Below are positions 28,412 through 38,439 of a stretch of DNA of 64,000 nucleotides, in pieces (position 1 is the stretch's first letter; each line of letters starts with the position of its first letter). The position numbers and the translations under genes were made by a program. The DNA comes from an uncultured Trueperaceae bacterium (GTDB lineage Bacteria; Deinococcota; Deinococci; Deinococcales; Trueperaceae). The stretch is taken from positions 33,010 through 97,009 of the forward strand of contig CAJXOA010000003.1 of assembly GCA_913057685.1 (NCBI GenBank), in the 5' to 3' direction. The notes under the pieces are model-generated. The model saw nothing but the letters and a program-made list of their open reading frames with translations, ran no database searches and was not told the origin of the DNA.

Positions 28412-30084
28412 GGGGTCGCCTCCGCGGGGGGCGGTTCGGCGGCGACGATGCGGAAGCCCAGGCGCTCGCCCTCCTCCAGGAACCAGGCGACGTCCGCCGC
28501 CCGCGCCCGCCCGCCGGTCGTCGCCCGCTCCCGCGCGCCGGTGGCGGCGAGGATCATCGTTTCCGCCAGGCAGGCGGGCACCTGCCCGTCCCCGAAGTGC
28601 AGGTCCAGGTCGCTGACGCTGTCGCCGGGCGGCCGCACGACCCCGCCCGGGAGGAGCCGCACGCCGGGCACGTCGGCGACCGCCGGATCGACGTCCGCCG
28701 GCCGCCCGACGTCGACGACCAACGCGCCCGGCGCGACGTGCTCGGCGCGCACGACGTACCCCGGCGCGTTCGTCGCGACGACGACCAACGCCGCGTCCCG
28801 CACCGACGCGACGTCGGTGGACGCCGTCACCTCGGTGTCCGGGTACTTGCGGCGCAACGTCGCGGCGCTGCGCTCCAGGCGGGCGGCGTCGCGCCCGACC
28901 AGCCGCAACGTCGCGACGTGGCCCGCCAGGTAGCGCGCCACCCCGAACGCCACCACGCCGTTCGCGCCGACGACCGCCGCCTCCACCCGGTCGGGCGGGT
29001 GTCCCTCGCTCCGCAGTTGCTCGAGGAGCGCCGGGAGGCTCGCCTGCACCGTCGCGGCGGTGTACCCCCCACCGTGCGTGACGGGGAGGTCCGGCACCGC
29101 CCGCTGGACTTCGGCGCCCTTGTCGCCGACCGTCGACCAGTACGCCCCCAGCCCGAACGCCTCCGCCCCCAACTCGCGCGCGAGGCGCGCCCCGCGGATC
29201 GCCATGCGGGTCGCCGCCTCGTCGTCGCCGCGGATCTGGTCGGGCAGCATCGGCCCACCGATCAACGCCACCTCGAGGGTCCGCCCGTCGGGCAGGTCGA
29301 CCCCACGGAGGATCCCGTGGAGTTGCGGCCGGAGCCACGGCAGGAACCGCCGCAGCGCCCCCTCGCCGATCCACCCGCGGCGGTAGGCGAGGTGCACCCA
29401 CGCCTGGCTGCGGACCTGCCAGACGTCGTCGAGGGTCATGGGGTGGATCAGGAACGCGGCGCGCACCCGGCCGCTCGGCACGCCGCGCACGGGGGGCGGG
29501 TCGCCCAAGCGAGGTTCGGTACCGTCGACGATCCGCGCGAACGCCGGCGCGGAGCGCACCGCGATGACCAACGCCCACGTCCCGCCCAACGCCCACGGCG
29601 CGCCGGGCCACACGCTCAGGACCCCGACGCCGAACAACGTCGCGACCGGGACGTACCCCCACCGCGCGAGGGCGGCGGCGTACGCCGACACGGCGGCCGC
29701 CAGCGCCGCCCAAGGGAGAGCGCCGGCGACGCCGACCGCCGTCGCGGCGCCCAACAGCACGCCGTTGCCGCGGCCGCGGGGCGGCCGCGCGAGCGGGGTG
29801 CGGGGCGGCGGCAGGACGTGCCCCAGCACGACCGCGGCGGCCGCGGGGAGGGCGGCCGGCAGCAGCGCGACGGCGAGCGCGCCCTTGACGACGTCGAGGC
29901 CGAACCCGACCGCCGCGACGCCGGGCCCGAGGAGGCGGAAGACGTTCTCGACCCCGAGCAGGCCGGGCACGACGTCGCGCGGGTCGCGTCCCGAGACGCG
30001 GCCGATCCACCACGCCCCCACCGGCACCGCCCCCACCAGGTACCCGGCGGCGACGGACGCGAGGACGGCGAGGGACGCGGACAC
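28408..30084 (-). CDS. Fusion: degenerate PlsY-like membrane domain + fatty-acyl-ACP-reductase-like domain
   Basis: 558 residues. Residues ~1-200 are a multi-helix membrane domain aligning with acylphosphate:glycerol-3-phosphate acyltransferase PlsY: S31-G-R, E46-N47-V-F-R50, D64-V-V-K67-G68, G88-H89, G188-T-E190. The PlsY GSGN loop reads VPGL, and the His and Asn of motif 3 are replaced (SAPAFARIV), so acyltransfer may be lost. Residues ~208-550 resemble cyanobacterial acyl-ACP reductase (AAR): FLIHP at 211, Rossmann loop VVGANG at 371-376, GGVV at 480-483, and ACLAETMIL, in which Cys505 matches the acylated nucleophile. It may reduce acyl thioesters to fatty aldehydes at the membrane. The GTG was chosen from the TAGAAT box 7 nt upstream. 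First gene of a four-gene operon. The combined function is inferred. Confidence 0.75.
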   Translation of the reverse strand: MSASLAVLASVAAGYLVGAVPVGAWWIGRVSGRDPRDVVPGLLGVENVFRLLGPGVAAVGFGLDVVKGALAVALLPAALPAAAAVVLGHVLPPPRTPLARPPRGRGNGVLLGAATAVGVAGALPWAALAAAVSAYAAALARWGYVPVATLFGVGVLSVWPGAPWALGGTWALVIAVRSAPAFARIVDGTEPRLGDPPPVRGVPSGRVRAAFLIHPMTLDDVWQVRSQAWVHLAYRRGWIGEGALRRFLPWLRPQLHGILRGVDLPDGRTLEVALIGGPMLPDQIRGDDEAATRMAIRGARLARELGAEAFGLGAYWSTVGDKGAEVQRAVPDLPVTHGGGYTAATVQASLPALLEQLRSEGHPPDRVEAAVVGANGVVAFGVARYLAGHVATLRLVGRDAARLERSAATLRRKYPDTEVTASTDVASVRDAALVVVATNAPGYVVRAEHVAPGALVVDVGRPADVDPAVADVPGVRLLPGGVVRPPGDSVSDLDLHFGDGQVPACLAETMILAATGARERATTGGRARAADVAWFLEEGERLGFRIVAAEPPPAEATP

Positions 30085-30091
30085 GCCGGCG

Positions 30092-30097
30092 ATTCTA
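30092..30097 (-). promoter_or_regulatory. -10 box (TAGAAT) of the PlsY-like/AAR-like fusion operon
   Basis: TAGAAT on the minus strand, 7 nt before the GTG at 30084; leaderless spacing. It is divergent from the dnaB -10 box about 55 bp away. Confidence 0.6.
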
Positions 30098-30150
30098 CCG
30101 GCGCGCGCGACGGCGGACGTGCGCCGGCCCCCCGCCGGGCGAGGGCTGGG

Positions 30151-30156
30151 TAGGAT
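30151..30156 (+). promoter_or_regulatory. -10 box (TAGGAT) of dnaB
   Basis: TAGGAT followed by 7 nt and the GTG at 30164. It overlaps the in-frame ATG at 30155, which therefore would not be in the mRNA if transcription starts ~7 nt downstream of the box. Confidence 0.6.
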
Positions 30157-30163
30157 GCAGCGC

Positions 30164-31501
30164 GTGGAGACCCGCACCGCACCGCAGAACCTGGACGCCG
30201 AACAGAGCGTGCTCGGCAGCATCCTGCTGGACAACGACGTGTTCGCGACCCTCGAGGGGTCGTTGGCGGCGGAGCAGTTCTACAAGGAGGCCCACCGCAA
30301 GATCTACACCGCGATGGAGCGCATCTTCCGGCGCGGGGAGGGCATCGACCTCGTCACCCTCACCGAGGAGTTGCGGCAGGCGGGCGACCTCGACGCCGTC
30401 GGGAACGTCCCCTACCTGGTGGGGCTCGCCGACGCGGTGCCGACCGCGGCGTACGCCGAGAGTTACGCCCGCATCGTCGCGGAGAAGGCGGTGCTGCGCG
30501 ACCTGATCGCCGCCAGCGGACAGATCCTGCAGTCCGCCTACGAGGGCGCCATGCCGCTCGAGGAGGTCCTCGACGAGGCGGAGAAACGCATCTTCGAGTT
30601 GGCGTCGACGAAACGCTCGAGCGACTTCGGGACCATGAACACCCTCGTCACGGAGACGTTCGCGTACATCAACGAACTCTTCGCGAACCCCGACCCGGTG
30701 TCGGGCCTGCGGACCGGCTTCAAGGAACTCGACCAGATGACCGCCGGCCTGCAACCCTCCAGCCTGAACGTCCTCGCCGCCCGCCCCAGCATGGGCAAGA
30801 CCGCGCTGGCGCTCTCCTTCGCGGTGCACGCCGCGCTGCGCGAGAACAAGACGGTCGGCGTCTTCAGCCTCGAGATGTCCTCCATGCAGCTGGTGACGCG
30901 GATGTTGTGCAGCGAAGCGCGGGTCGACATGTCGCGCGTCCGCAACGGCCAACTCACCGACCGCGACTTCCAACGCCTCGCCGACACCGCCGGCAAGATG
31001 AGCGACGCGCGGATCTTCATCGACGACCACGCCGACATGAGCGTCATGGAGCTCCGCAGTCGCGCGCGACGCCTGATGGCGGAGCACGACCTGGGGTTGA
31101 TCGTCATCGACTACCTGCAGCTCATGTCGGCGGGGAACCAGGGCCGCTACGGTACCGAAAACCGGCAACAGGAGATCAGCACCATCTCGCGCGGCCTGAA
31201 GGCGCTCGCCCGCGAACTCGACGTGCCGGTCCTGGTGTTGTCGCAGCTGTCCCGCGCGGTGGAGAGCCGCCCGAACAAACGGCCGATGCTCTCCGACTTG
31301 CGCGAGTCCGGCGCGATCGAGCAGGACGCCGACCTGGTGATGTTCATCTACCGCGACGAGTACTACGACCCGCACTCCGAGAAGCAGGGCATCGCCGAGG
31401 TCCTCATCGGCAAGCAACGCAACGGTCCCGTCGGTGGGCTCGAACTGCAGTTCCACAGCGCCCACGTGCGCTTCAACGACCTGGCGCGCGGCGGCCCCTA
31501 G
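30164..31501 (+). CDS. dnaB: Replicative DNA helicase DnaB
   Basis: 445 residues. The N-terminal primase-interacting domain ([17 protein letters not shown]) is followed by the RecA-like helicase domain with Walker [13 protein letters not shown], Walker B VIDYLQLM and [14 protein letters not shown]. It forms a hexamer that unwinds DNA 5'-3' at the fork. No intein is present. The GTG start is preferred over the ATG at 30155 because that ATG lies within the TAGGAT promoter box; the ATG would add three residues. Confidence 0.96.
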   Translation: METRTAPQNLDAEQSVLGSILLDNDVFATLEGSLAAEQFYKEAHRKIYTAMERIFRRGEGIDLVTLTEELRQAGDLDAVGNVPYLVGLADAVPTAAYAESYARIVAEKAVLRDLIAASGQILQSAYEGAMPLEEVLDEAEKRIFELASTKRSSDFGTMNTLVTETFAYINELFANPDPVSGLRTGFKELDQMTAGLQPSSLNVLAARPSMGKTALALSFAVHAALRENKTVGVFSLEMSSMQLVTRMLCSEARVDMSRVRNGQLTDRDFQRLADTAGKMSDARIFIDDHADMSVMELRSRARRLMAEHDLGLIVIDYLQLMSAGNQGRYGTENRQQEISTISRGLKALARELDVPVLVLSQLSRAVESRPNKRPMLSDLRESGAIEQDADLVMFIYRDEYYDPHSEKQGIAEVLIGKQRNGPVGGLELQFHSAHVRFNDLARGGP

Positions 31502-31557
31502 CGCGGCCGCACCGCCGGAATCCGCGGCCGCCTACCGTCGCGCGGGCCGCCCGGCGC

Positions 31558-31563
31558 TACACT
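31558..31563 (+). promoter_or_regulatory. -10 box (TACACT) of ftsH
   Basis: TACACT 6 nt before the ftsH ATG; leaderless type. Confidence 0.55.
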
Positions 31564-31569
31564 CCCCGC

Positions 31570-33489
<1,920 letters not shown>

Positions 33490-33581
33490 CGCCCCCCACC
33501 CCTCCCCCCGCCGACCGCCCGCACGTCCGCTGCATCCCGTCGTGCGCCCAACATGCACCGAGCTTCGGCGAACCGCCGTGC

Positions 33582-33587
33582 TAGCCT
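33582..33587 (+). promoter_or_regulatory. -10 box (TAGCCT) of the pil operon
   Basis: TAGCCT 10 nt before the micro-ORF ATG and 24 nt before the pilM GTG. No convincing -35 box. Confidence 0.45.
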
Positions 33588-33597
33588 TCCGTCCAGC

Positions 33598-33615
33598 ATG
33601 AAGGAGCGCCCGTGA
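33598..33615 (+). CDS. Micro-ORF MKERP overlapping the pilM start
   Basis: ATG a few nt after the predicted transcription start; five codons, and the stop overlaps the pilM GTG as GTGA. The AAGGAG ribosome-binding site of pilM is formed by its second and third codons. Same design as the micro-ORF before the S41 protease. It may simply be a chance frame across the SD. Confidence 0.3.
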   Translation: MKERP

Positions 33616-34796
33616 CCCTCCGTGACCGCTTCGCGCGGCTCTTCCGACCCACCGTGCACGCGGTGGGGTTGGAGGTCGGGACCGCCAACCTGAAGGTCGT
33701 CGAGCTCGCGCCCGGCGCCCCGCCCCGCCTCGACAAGTTGGCGATGCGGCCGATGCCGCCCGGCCTCGTCGACGACGATCACGTCACCGACCCCGAGGGG
33801 CTCGCCCGCGAGGTCGGGACGTTGTTCGACGACGCCGGCATCGACGCGAAGCAGGTCGTCACGGCGGTCGGGAACCGGCAGGCGATCACCCGCAACATCG
33901 AGATCCCCCGCATGCCCCGCAGCGAGGTCGCCGAAGCGGTCCGCTGGGAGGCGGAACGCTACGTGCCCTTCCCCATCGACGAGGTCGCCCTCGATTTCGA
34001 CCTGCTCGACGATCCCGACGACGTCGCGGAGGGCGAGGACCTGGCGGTCGTCATCGCCGCGGCGCGCCTCGACCTGCTGCGCGAGCACGTGCACGCCCTC
34101 GAGCTCGCCGGCCTGGAGCCGGTCGTCGTGGACGTCAAACCGTTCGCGCTCCTGCGCTCGCTCAAGGGTGCGCTGTTGGGCGAACACCTCACGAAACGGA
34201 CCCTGACGCAGAGCGGCTACACCGAGGGGAACGAGATCGGCGTGGTGCTGGAGATCGCCGCGAGCGCGACGACGATTACGCTGGTCCGCGGCGACCGGGT
34301 GTTGATGAACCGCAACATCGGGGTGTCGGGCGACGACTTCACGACCGCGTTGCAGCGTCGCTTCGGCCTGGAGTTCGACGACGCCGAACGCCTCAAGCTC
34401 GAGCGGGGCCGCGTCGTCGTGGACGCCGACGCGGAGGCGTCGCTGCTGAGCGTCGACGCGGAGCACGACGACCGCTACCCGGCGAAGCACGTCTACGAGG
34501 CGCTCCGGCCGGTCCTGAACGACCTGACGACGGAGATCCGCCGCAGCCTCGAGTTCTTCCGCGTGCAGTCGGGCGACGCGACCCTCGCGCGGATGTTCGT
34601 CAGCGGCGGCGGCGCGAAACTCGTGGGGCTCCCCGAAGCGATCTCCGACGCGCTCGGCATCCGGGTGCGCATCGGCCACCCTTGGCTGTCGGTCGTCGTC
34701 GACGAGCGACGCTTCGATGCGACGTACCTCGAGTCGACCGCGCCGGAGTTCGGGGTGCCCCTCGGCTTGGCGTTGCGGGGGGTGTCGGACGCGTGA
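33612..34796 (+). CDS. pilM: Type IV pilus assembly protein PilM
   Basis: 394 residues from a GTG 6 nt after AAGGAGC. Actin-like ATPase fold: GLEVGTANLKVVEL (phosphate 1), WEAERYVPFPIDEV, DVKPFALLRSL, and SGGGAKLVGLPEAISDALG near the C terminus. Cytoplasmic; binds the N-terminal tail of PilN and links the extension motor to the alignment complex. First gene of pilM-N-O-P/W-Q. Confidence 0.94.
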   Translation: MTLRDRFARLFRPTVHAVGLEVGTANLKVVELAPGAPPRLDKLAMRPMPPGLVDDDHVTDPEGLAREVGTLFDDAGIDAKQVVTAVGNRQAITRNIEIPRMPRSEVAEAVRWEAERYVPFPIDEVALDFDLLDDPDDVAEGEDLAVVIAAARLDLLREHVHALELAGLEPVVVDVKPFALLRSLKGALLGEHLTKRTLTQSGYTEGNEIGVVLEIAASATTITLVRGDRVLMNRNIGVSGDDFTTALQRRFGLEFDDAERLKLERGRVVVDADAEASLLSVDAEHDDRYPAKHVYEALRPVLNDLTTEIRRSLEFFRVQSGDATLARMFVSGGGAKLVGLPEAISDALGIRVRIGHPWLSVVVDERRFDATYLESTAPEFGVPLGLALRGVSDA

Positions 34797-35434
34797 TCGC
34801 CGTCAACCTCCTCCCGCAGGACCTGCGCACGACGCGGCAGCCGCCCACCTGGCGCATCGTCGCCGTCGTCGTACCGCTCCTCGCCGTCGCGATCGCCGGC
34901 ACCCTGCACGTGCAGGCGTGGCGCGCGACCCAGGCCGCCGAAGCGGAACGCCGGACGCTGGAGGCGCGGGTCGTGGAGCTGCAACCGACCGTCGACGCCC
35001 TGGCGCGCGCCGAAGCGCGCCGCGACGACCTGCAGCGCCTCGCCGACGTCCGCGAATCGCTCGACGCCGGCCGGATCGCGTGGACCGACGCCATCGCCGA
35101 CCTGCTCGGGACGCTGCCCGCCGCCGGGCGGGCCGGTGCACCGCGCCTCGATTTCGACAGCCTCTCGATGCAGGCGGTCACGCCCCCCGCGCAGGACCCC
35201 ACCCGGTTCGAGGGCGCCCCGGTGTACGCCGAGTTGACGATCGGTGGGACCGCCGCCAGCCTCGACGTCCTCTCGTCGTTCGTCGGCAACCTCGAGGCGG
35301 ACCCCCGCTTCGGGGTGCTGTTCCAGAACGCCAGCCGAACGCGCGACGAGGGTGACACCGCGACGTACGGCTACAGCCTGACGGTCGGCGCCCTCGGCGA
35401 CGGCGCGCCGGACGCGACGGAGGGGGCGCGCTGA
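34793..35434 (+). CDS. pilN: Type IV pilus assembly protein PilN
   Basis: 213 residues from a GTG overlapping the pilM stop by 4 nt. The N terminus IAVNLLPQDLR is the conserved PilM-binding motif, followed by one TM helix (~20-40), a coiled coil (~45-80) and a periplasmic ferredoxin-like domain. Inner-membrane alignment complex with PilO. Confidence 0.92.
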   Translation: MIAVNLLPQDLRTTRQPPTWRIVAVVVPLLAVAIAGTLHVQAWRATQAAEAERRTLEARVVELQPTVDALARAEARRDDLQRLADVRESLDAGRIAWTDAIADLLGTLPAAGRAGAPRLDFDSLSMQAVTPPAQDPTRFEGAPVYAELTIGGTAASLDVLSSFVGNLEADPRFGVLFQNASRTRDEGDTATYGYSLTVGALGDGAPDATEGAR

Positions 35435-36027
35435 TGCGGGCCCGCCTCGCCGCGCTCTCGCCGCGCACGGTCGCGATCCTGGTCACGATCCTCACCCTCG
35501 TGGCGGTGGGCGCCTGGTACACGCTCGCCTACCAACCGTTGCGCAGCGAGCGGGCCGCGATTCGTGCGGAGACCGTCGTGCTGCGCGCCGACGTCGCGCG
35601 CGCCGAACGCGCCCGCACCCGCCTCCCGCAGGTCGAAGCGGAGATCGAGGCGCTCGAGGCCGCCCGCGCGACGTTCCTCGCGCAACTCCCGCGCGAGAGC
35701 GACGTCGCCGACCTCCTCGTCGCGTTGCGGCGCAGCGCCGACGCGAGCGGCGTGACGCTCGCCCGCTTGGCGCAGGGCGGGGTGCGCGCCGACGCACGCC
35801 CCGACGTCCGCGCGATCGCCTTCGACGTCGCCAGCGAAGGTCCGTACGGCGCGACGATGGCGTTCCTCGGGGCGCTCGAGACCCTCGAGCGGTTCACCCG
35901 CGTCGACCGCGTCGCGATCCGGTCGGGCGGGGAGGCGGCCGACCCGACCCTCGACGCGTCGTTCGGGGTGACGGTGTTCGTCTACACCGGTCCCGCGCCG
36001 GACGCCACGGCGGAGGCGACCCCGTGA
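35434..36027 (+). CDS. pilO: Type IV pilus assembly protein PilO
   Basis: 197 residues; ATG overlaps the pilN stop by one base (TGATG). One TM helix (~12-30), a coiled coil (~35-75) and a periplasmic alpha/beta domain (VADLLVALRRSADASGVTL...). Forms heterodimers with PilN. Confidence 0.9.
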   Translation: MRARLAALSPRTVAILVTILTLVAVGAWYTLAYQPLRSERAAIRAETVVLRADVARAERARTRLPQVEAEIEALEAARATFLAQLPRESDVADLLVALRRSADASGVTLARLAQGGVRADARPDVRAIAFDVASEGPYGATMAFLGALETLERFTRVDRVAIRSGGEAADPTLDASFGVTVFVYTGPAPDATAEATP

Positions 36028-37121
36028 CCCTCTCGCGCACCTCCCGCATCCTGCTCGGCGTGCTGCTGCTCGCCGTCGCGGCGTTCGTGTGGGTGAACCT
36101 CGCCGGCGGTGGGCTCGGCCCGCCGACCCCGGTGGGGGCCGGCACGCCCCCGCCGGACGCGCAGGCGGAGGCGCCCGACCCGACGCCGGACGCCCCCGCG
36201 GCGCCCACCGGCACGGACGCCCCCGACGACACCCCAGACGACGTCGTTGCGGACGTCGACCCGGCCGAGGACGCGCCGTCCGACGTCGACGTCGTCGCGC
36301 TGCCCTCCCCCGACGGCGACGCCCCGCCGTCCCCCCGCATCGTCGCGCGCGACGTGGAGCTCGCGACGTTCCCCGCGACGCCGGACGCCGACGACCGCAC
36401 CGAAGGCGAGGCCTCCGGGGGCGACGACGGGGGCGTGCTCGGCGCGATTCCGGACGCACCCCCCACGACGAACGCGTCGGTGGCGCGCGCGACACGCCTC
36501 AACCCGTTCGCGGCGGTCGCGGCGGGCGTCCCGGGCGACGGGACGGCGGACGCGGCGAGCCCGTCCGACGCCGCACCCGACCCCGTGGCCGCGCGGTCCC
36601 TGCCCGCCCCGACCGTGCCGACGGCCGCCACCCCCCAAGCGCCCCGGCGGGCGCTGCCCGGGCGGATGCTGGCCTCGGCACCGGCCCTGCTGCAGCGCCC
36701 GCGGACCGACCCCGGGCCGGCGGCGGTCGCGACGGGTGGGGGCGTCGCGGCGGGCGGTCCCGACCTTCCCCGCGCCGCCGTTCCCGCGAGCCCCACGCGC
36801 ACGCCGGGCGTGCCGGCGACCGGGGGGGCGGGCGATGCTCCGGACCTGCTGGGGGCCGCCGGGGGGCGCGACCTCGCCGCGGCGACCGGCGGTACGCTCG
36901 CCCCGACCCTGAACGCCGCCGGCGTTCGCTTCACCGGTTCCGTGGTCGGAAGCGTCGGCGTCGGCGTCTTCCGCATGGCGGGCGAGTCCGCACCCGTGGT
37001 GCTCGCCCTCGGCCAGTCGCTCCCCGGGAGCGACATCGTGCTCGCCGACGTGGGTGGCACCACCGCCACCTTCGCGCTCGGGGACGCCACGCACGTCCTG
37101 ACTCTGGATCCCAGGCGGTGA
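36024..37121 (+). CDS. PilP/PilW-like pilus alignment protein
   Basis: 365 residues from a GTG overlapping the pilO stop. An N-terminal TM helix (~8-28) is followed by ~250 residues of low-complexity Pro/Ala/Asp/Thr-rich sequence. A small C-terminal beta-domain (~300-365: GVRFTGSVVGSVGVGVFRM, VVLALGQSLPG, TATFALGDATHVLTLDPRR) resembles the PilP domain that touches the secretin. Its place between pilO and pilQ matches PilP in proteobacteria and PilW in Thermus. The disordered stretch is long for the family. Confidence 0.75.
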   Translation: MTLSRTSRILLGVLLLAVAAFVWVNLAGGGLGPPTPVGAGTPPPDAQAEAPDPTPDAPAAPTGTDAPDDTPDDVVADVDPAEDAPSDVDVVALPSPDGDAPPSPRIVARDVELATFPATPDADDRTEGEASGGDDGGVLGAIPDAPPTTNASVARATRLNPFAAVAAGVPGDGTADAASPSDAAPDPVAARSLPAPTVPTAATPQAPRRALPGRMLASAPALLQRPRTDPGPAAVATGGGVAAGGPDLPRAAVPASPTRTPGVPATGGAGDAPDLLGAAGGRDLAAATGGTLAPTLNAAGVRFTGSVVGSVGVGVFRMAGESAPVVLALGQSLPGSDIVLADVGGTTATFALGDATHVLTLDPRR

Positions 37122-37123
37122 CC

Positions 37124-38383
37124 ATGAAACGACGCATCCTCCTCCTCACGTCCCTCCTCGCGCTCGTCGCGACGGCGTTCGCGCAGACCGCGACGCTGCC
37201 GACCGACGACCCGCGCTTCGACCAACCGGTCGCCCTCTCCACCGACGGGGACGGCGAAGCGCTCGACGTGATGGTCGCCGCCCTCGCCCGCGCGGTGGGC
37301 TTGACCCCCATCCTCGACGGGGTCGACGACACGGTCGTGCGCTACGACGTCAGCGACCCCAAGCCGTTCCGTCAGGTGTGGACGTTGCTGATGAACCTCC
37401 ACGACCTCGACTTCGTCCTCGACGCGAACGACGTGATGATCGTCGGGCCGCCCGACGCGCTCGCCGCGGTGCGCCGCGAGGCGGGCCTGCCCCCCGCCGA
37501 CGGGTCGTCCGCCGCTGCGCAGGTCGAACAACGCATCTACGAGCTCGACAACGCCTCCGCCGACGCGTTGGCGGACGTCCTGCGCGCCAGCGACTTCGCG
37601 GTCAGCGGGTCCGACGCCGAAGCGTCGTTCACCGTCGCGCCGGACGTCCGGACGAACGCCCTGATCGTGACCGCCACGCCCCGCGTGCAGGCGCGCATCG
37701 CAGAGCTCCTGCCGACCCTCGACCGCGAACAGCCGCAGGTCGCGGTGAACGTCCGCATTCAGGAGGTCAACCGCAGCGTCGTCGAGACGTTCGGGGTGGA
37801 CCTGAGCGCGGCCCGAGGGAACGTCGCGACGACCCTGCTCGATACCGGCCTGGAGTTCCTGTTCGACGCGCAGCGCGCCATCGCCGACCTGAACGTCGTC
37901 GCGGTCCTCGACACGCTCGAAAGCCAGAACCTGGCGCGGCGGGTGGACGAGACGACCCTGACGGTGCTGAACAACGAACCGGCGTCGCTGCGGTCGGGCG
38001 GGGAGTTGACGCTGATCGTCACGAACGCCGACGGCGACCCCGTCGAGCTGAACGTCGACTACGGCGTCAACGTCACCGTCACGCCGCGGGTCGCGGCGGA
38101 CGGCCGCATCACCCTCGCGATCGAGGCGGGCATCTCCGACCTGATCGAGGAGAGCCCCACGCTGGTGAACATCGCCGACGACTCGGTGAACTCCACCGTC
38201 ACCGTCGATCCCGGCCAGACGGTCCTGATGGGCGGCCTGTTCGAGAGTACGTTCACGCGCAACGAACGACGCATCCCGGTCCTCGGGCGCCTCCCGGCGA
38301 TCGGCGGCCTGTTCGGAACGACGGACACCGACCGCCAGGAGACGGAACTGCTGTTGATCGTGCGCGCCGACCCGATCGACTGA
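37124..38383 (+). CDS. pilQ: Type IV pilus secretin PilQ, short form
   Basis: 419 residues with a signal peptide (to AFA, ~residue 20). An STN/N0-like domain (FRQVWTLLMNLHDLDFVLDANDVMIVG) and one N1-type KH domain (YELDNASADALADVLRAS...TNALIVTATPRVQARIAELL) precede the secretin barrel (VAVNVRIQEVNRS, VLNNEPASLRSGG, NSTVTVDPGQTVLMGGLFES, RIPVLGRLPAIGGLFG). It forms the outer-membrane pore for pili and DNA uptake. It is much shorter than the ~750-residue Thermus protein, with fewer N domains. Begins 2 bp after the preceding gene. Confidence 0.9.
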   Translation: MKRRILLLTSLLALVATAFAQTATLPTDDPRFDQPVALSTDGDGEALDVMVAALARAVGLTPILDGVDDTVVRYDVSDPKPFRQVWTLLMNLHDLDFVLDANDVMIVGPPDALAAVRREAGLPPADGSSAAAQVEQRIYELDNASADALADVLRASDFAVSGSDAEASFTVAPDVRTNALIVTATPRVQARIAELLPTLDREQPQVAVNVRIQEVNRSVVETFGVDLSAARGNVATTLLDTGLEFLFDAQRAIADLNVVAVLDTLESQNLARRVDETTLTVLNNEPASLRSGGELTLIVTNADGDPVELNVDYGVNVTVTPRVAADGRITLAIEAGISDLIEESPTLVNIADDSVNSTVTVDPGQTVLMGGLFESTFTRNERRIPVLGRLPAIGGLFGTTDTDRQETELLLIVRADPID

Positions 38384-38427
38384 CCCTCGCGCACGGACGC
38401 GAGGGGCGTCCAGGACGGCGTGCGTGG

Positions 38428-38433
38428 TAGCCT
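38428..38433 (+). promoter_or_regulatory. -10 box (TAGCCT) of the aro operon
   Basis: TAGCCT 6 nt before the aroC ATG; leaderless spacing. Confidence 0.55.
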
Positions 38434-38439
38434 CCTCGC

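Noticed and set aside
30155..30163. ATG at 30155 as the dnaB start
   Set aside because: It lies inside the TAGGAT -10 box; a leaderless GTG at 30164 fits the spacing of the other promoters. Not excluded absolutely.
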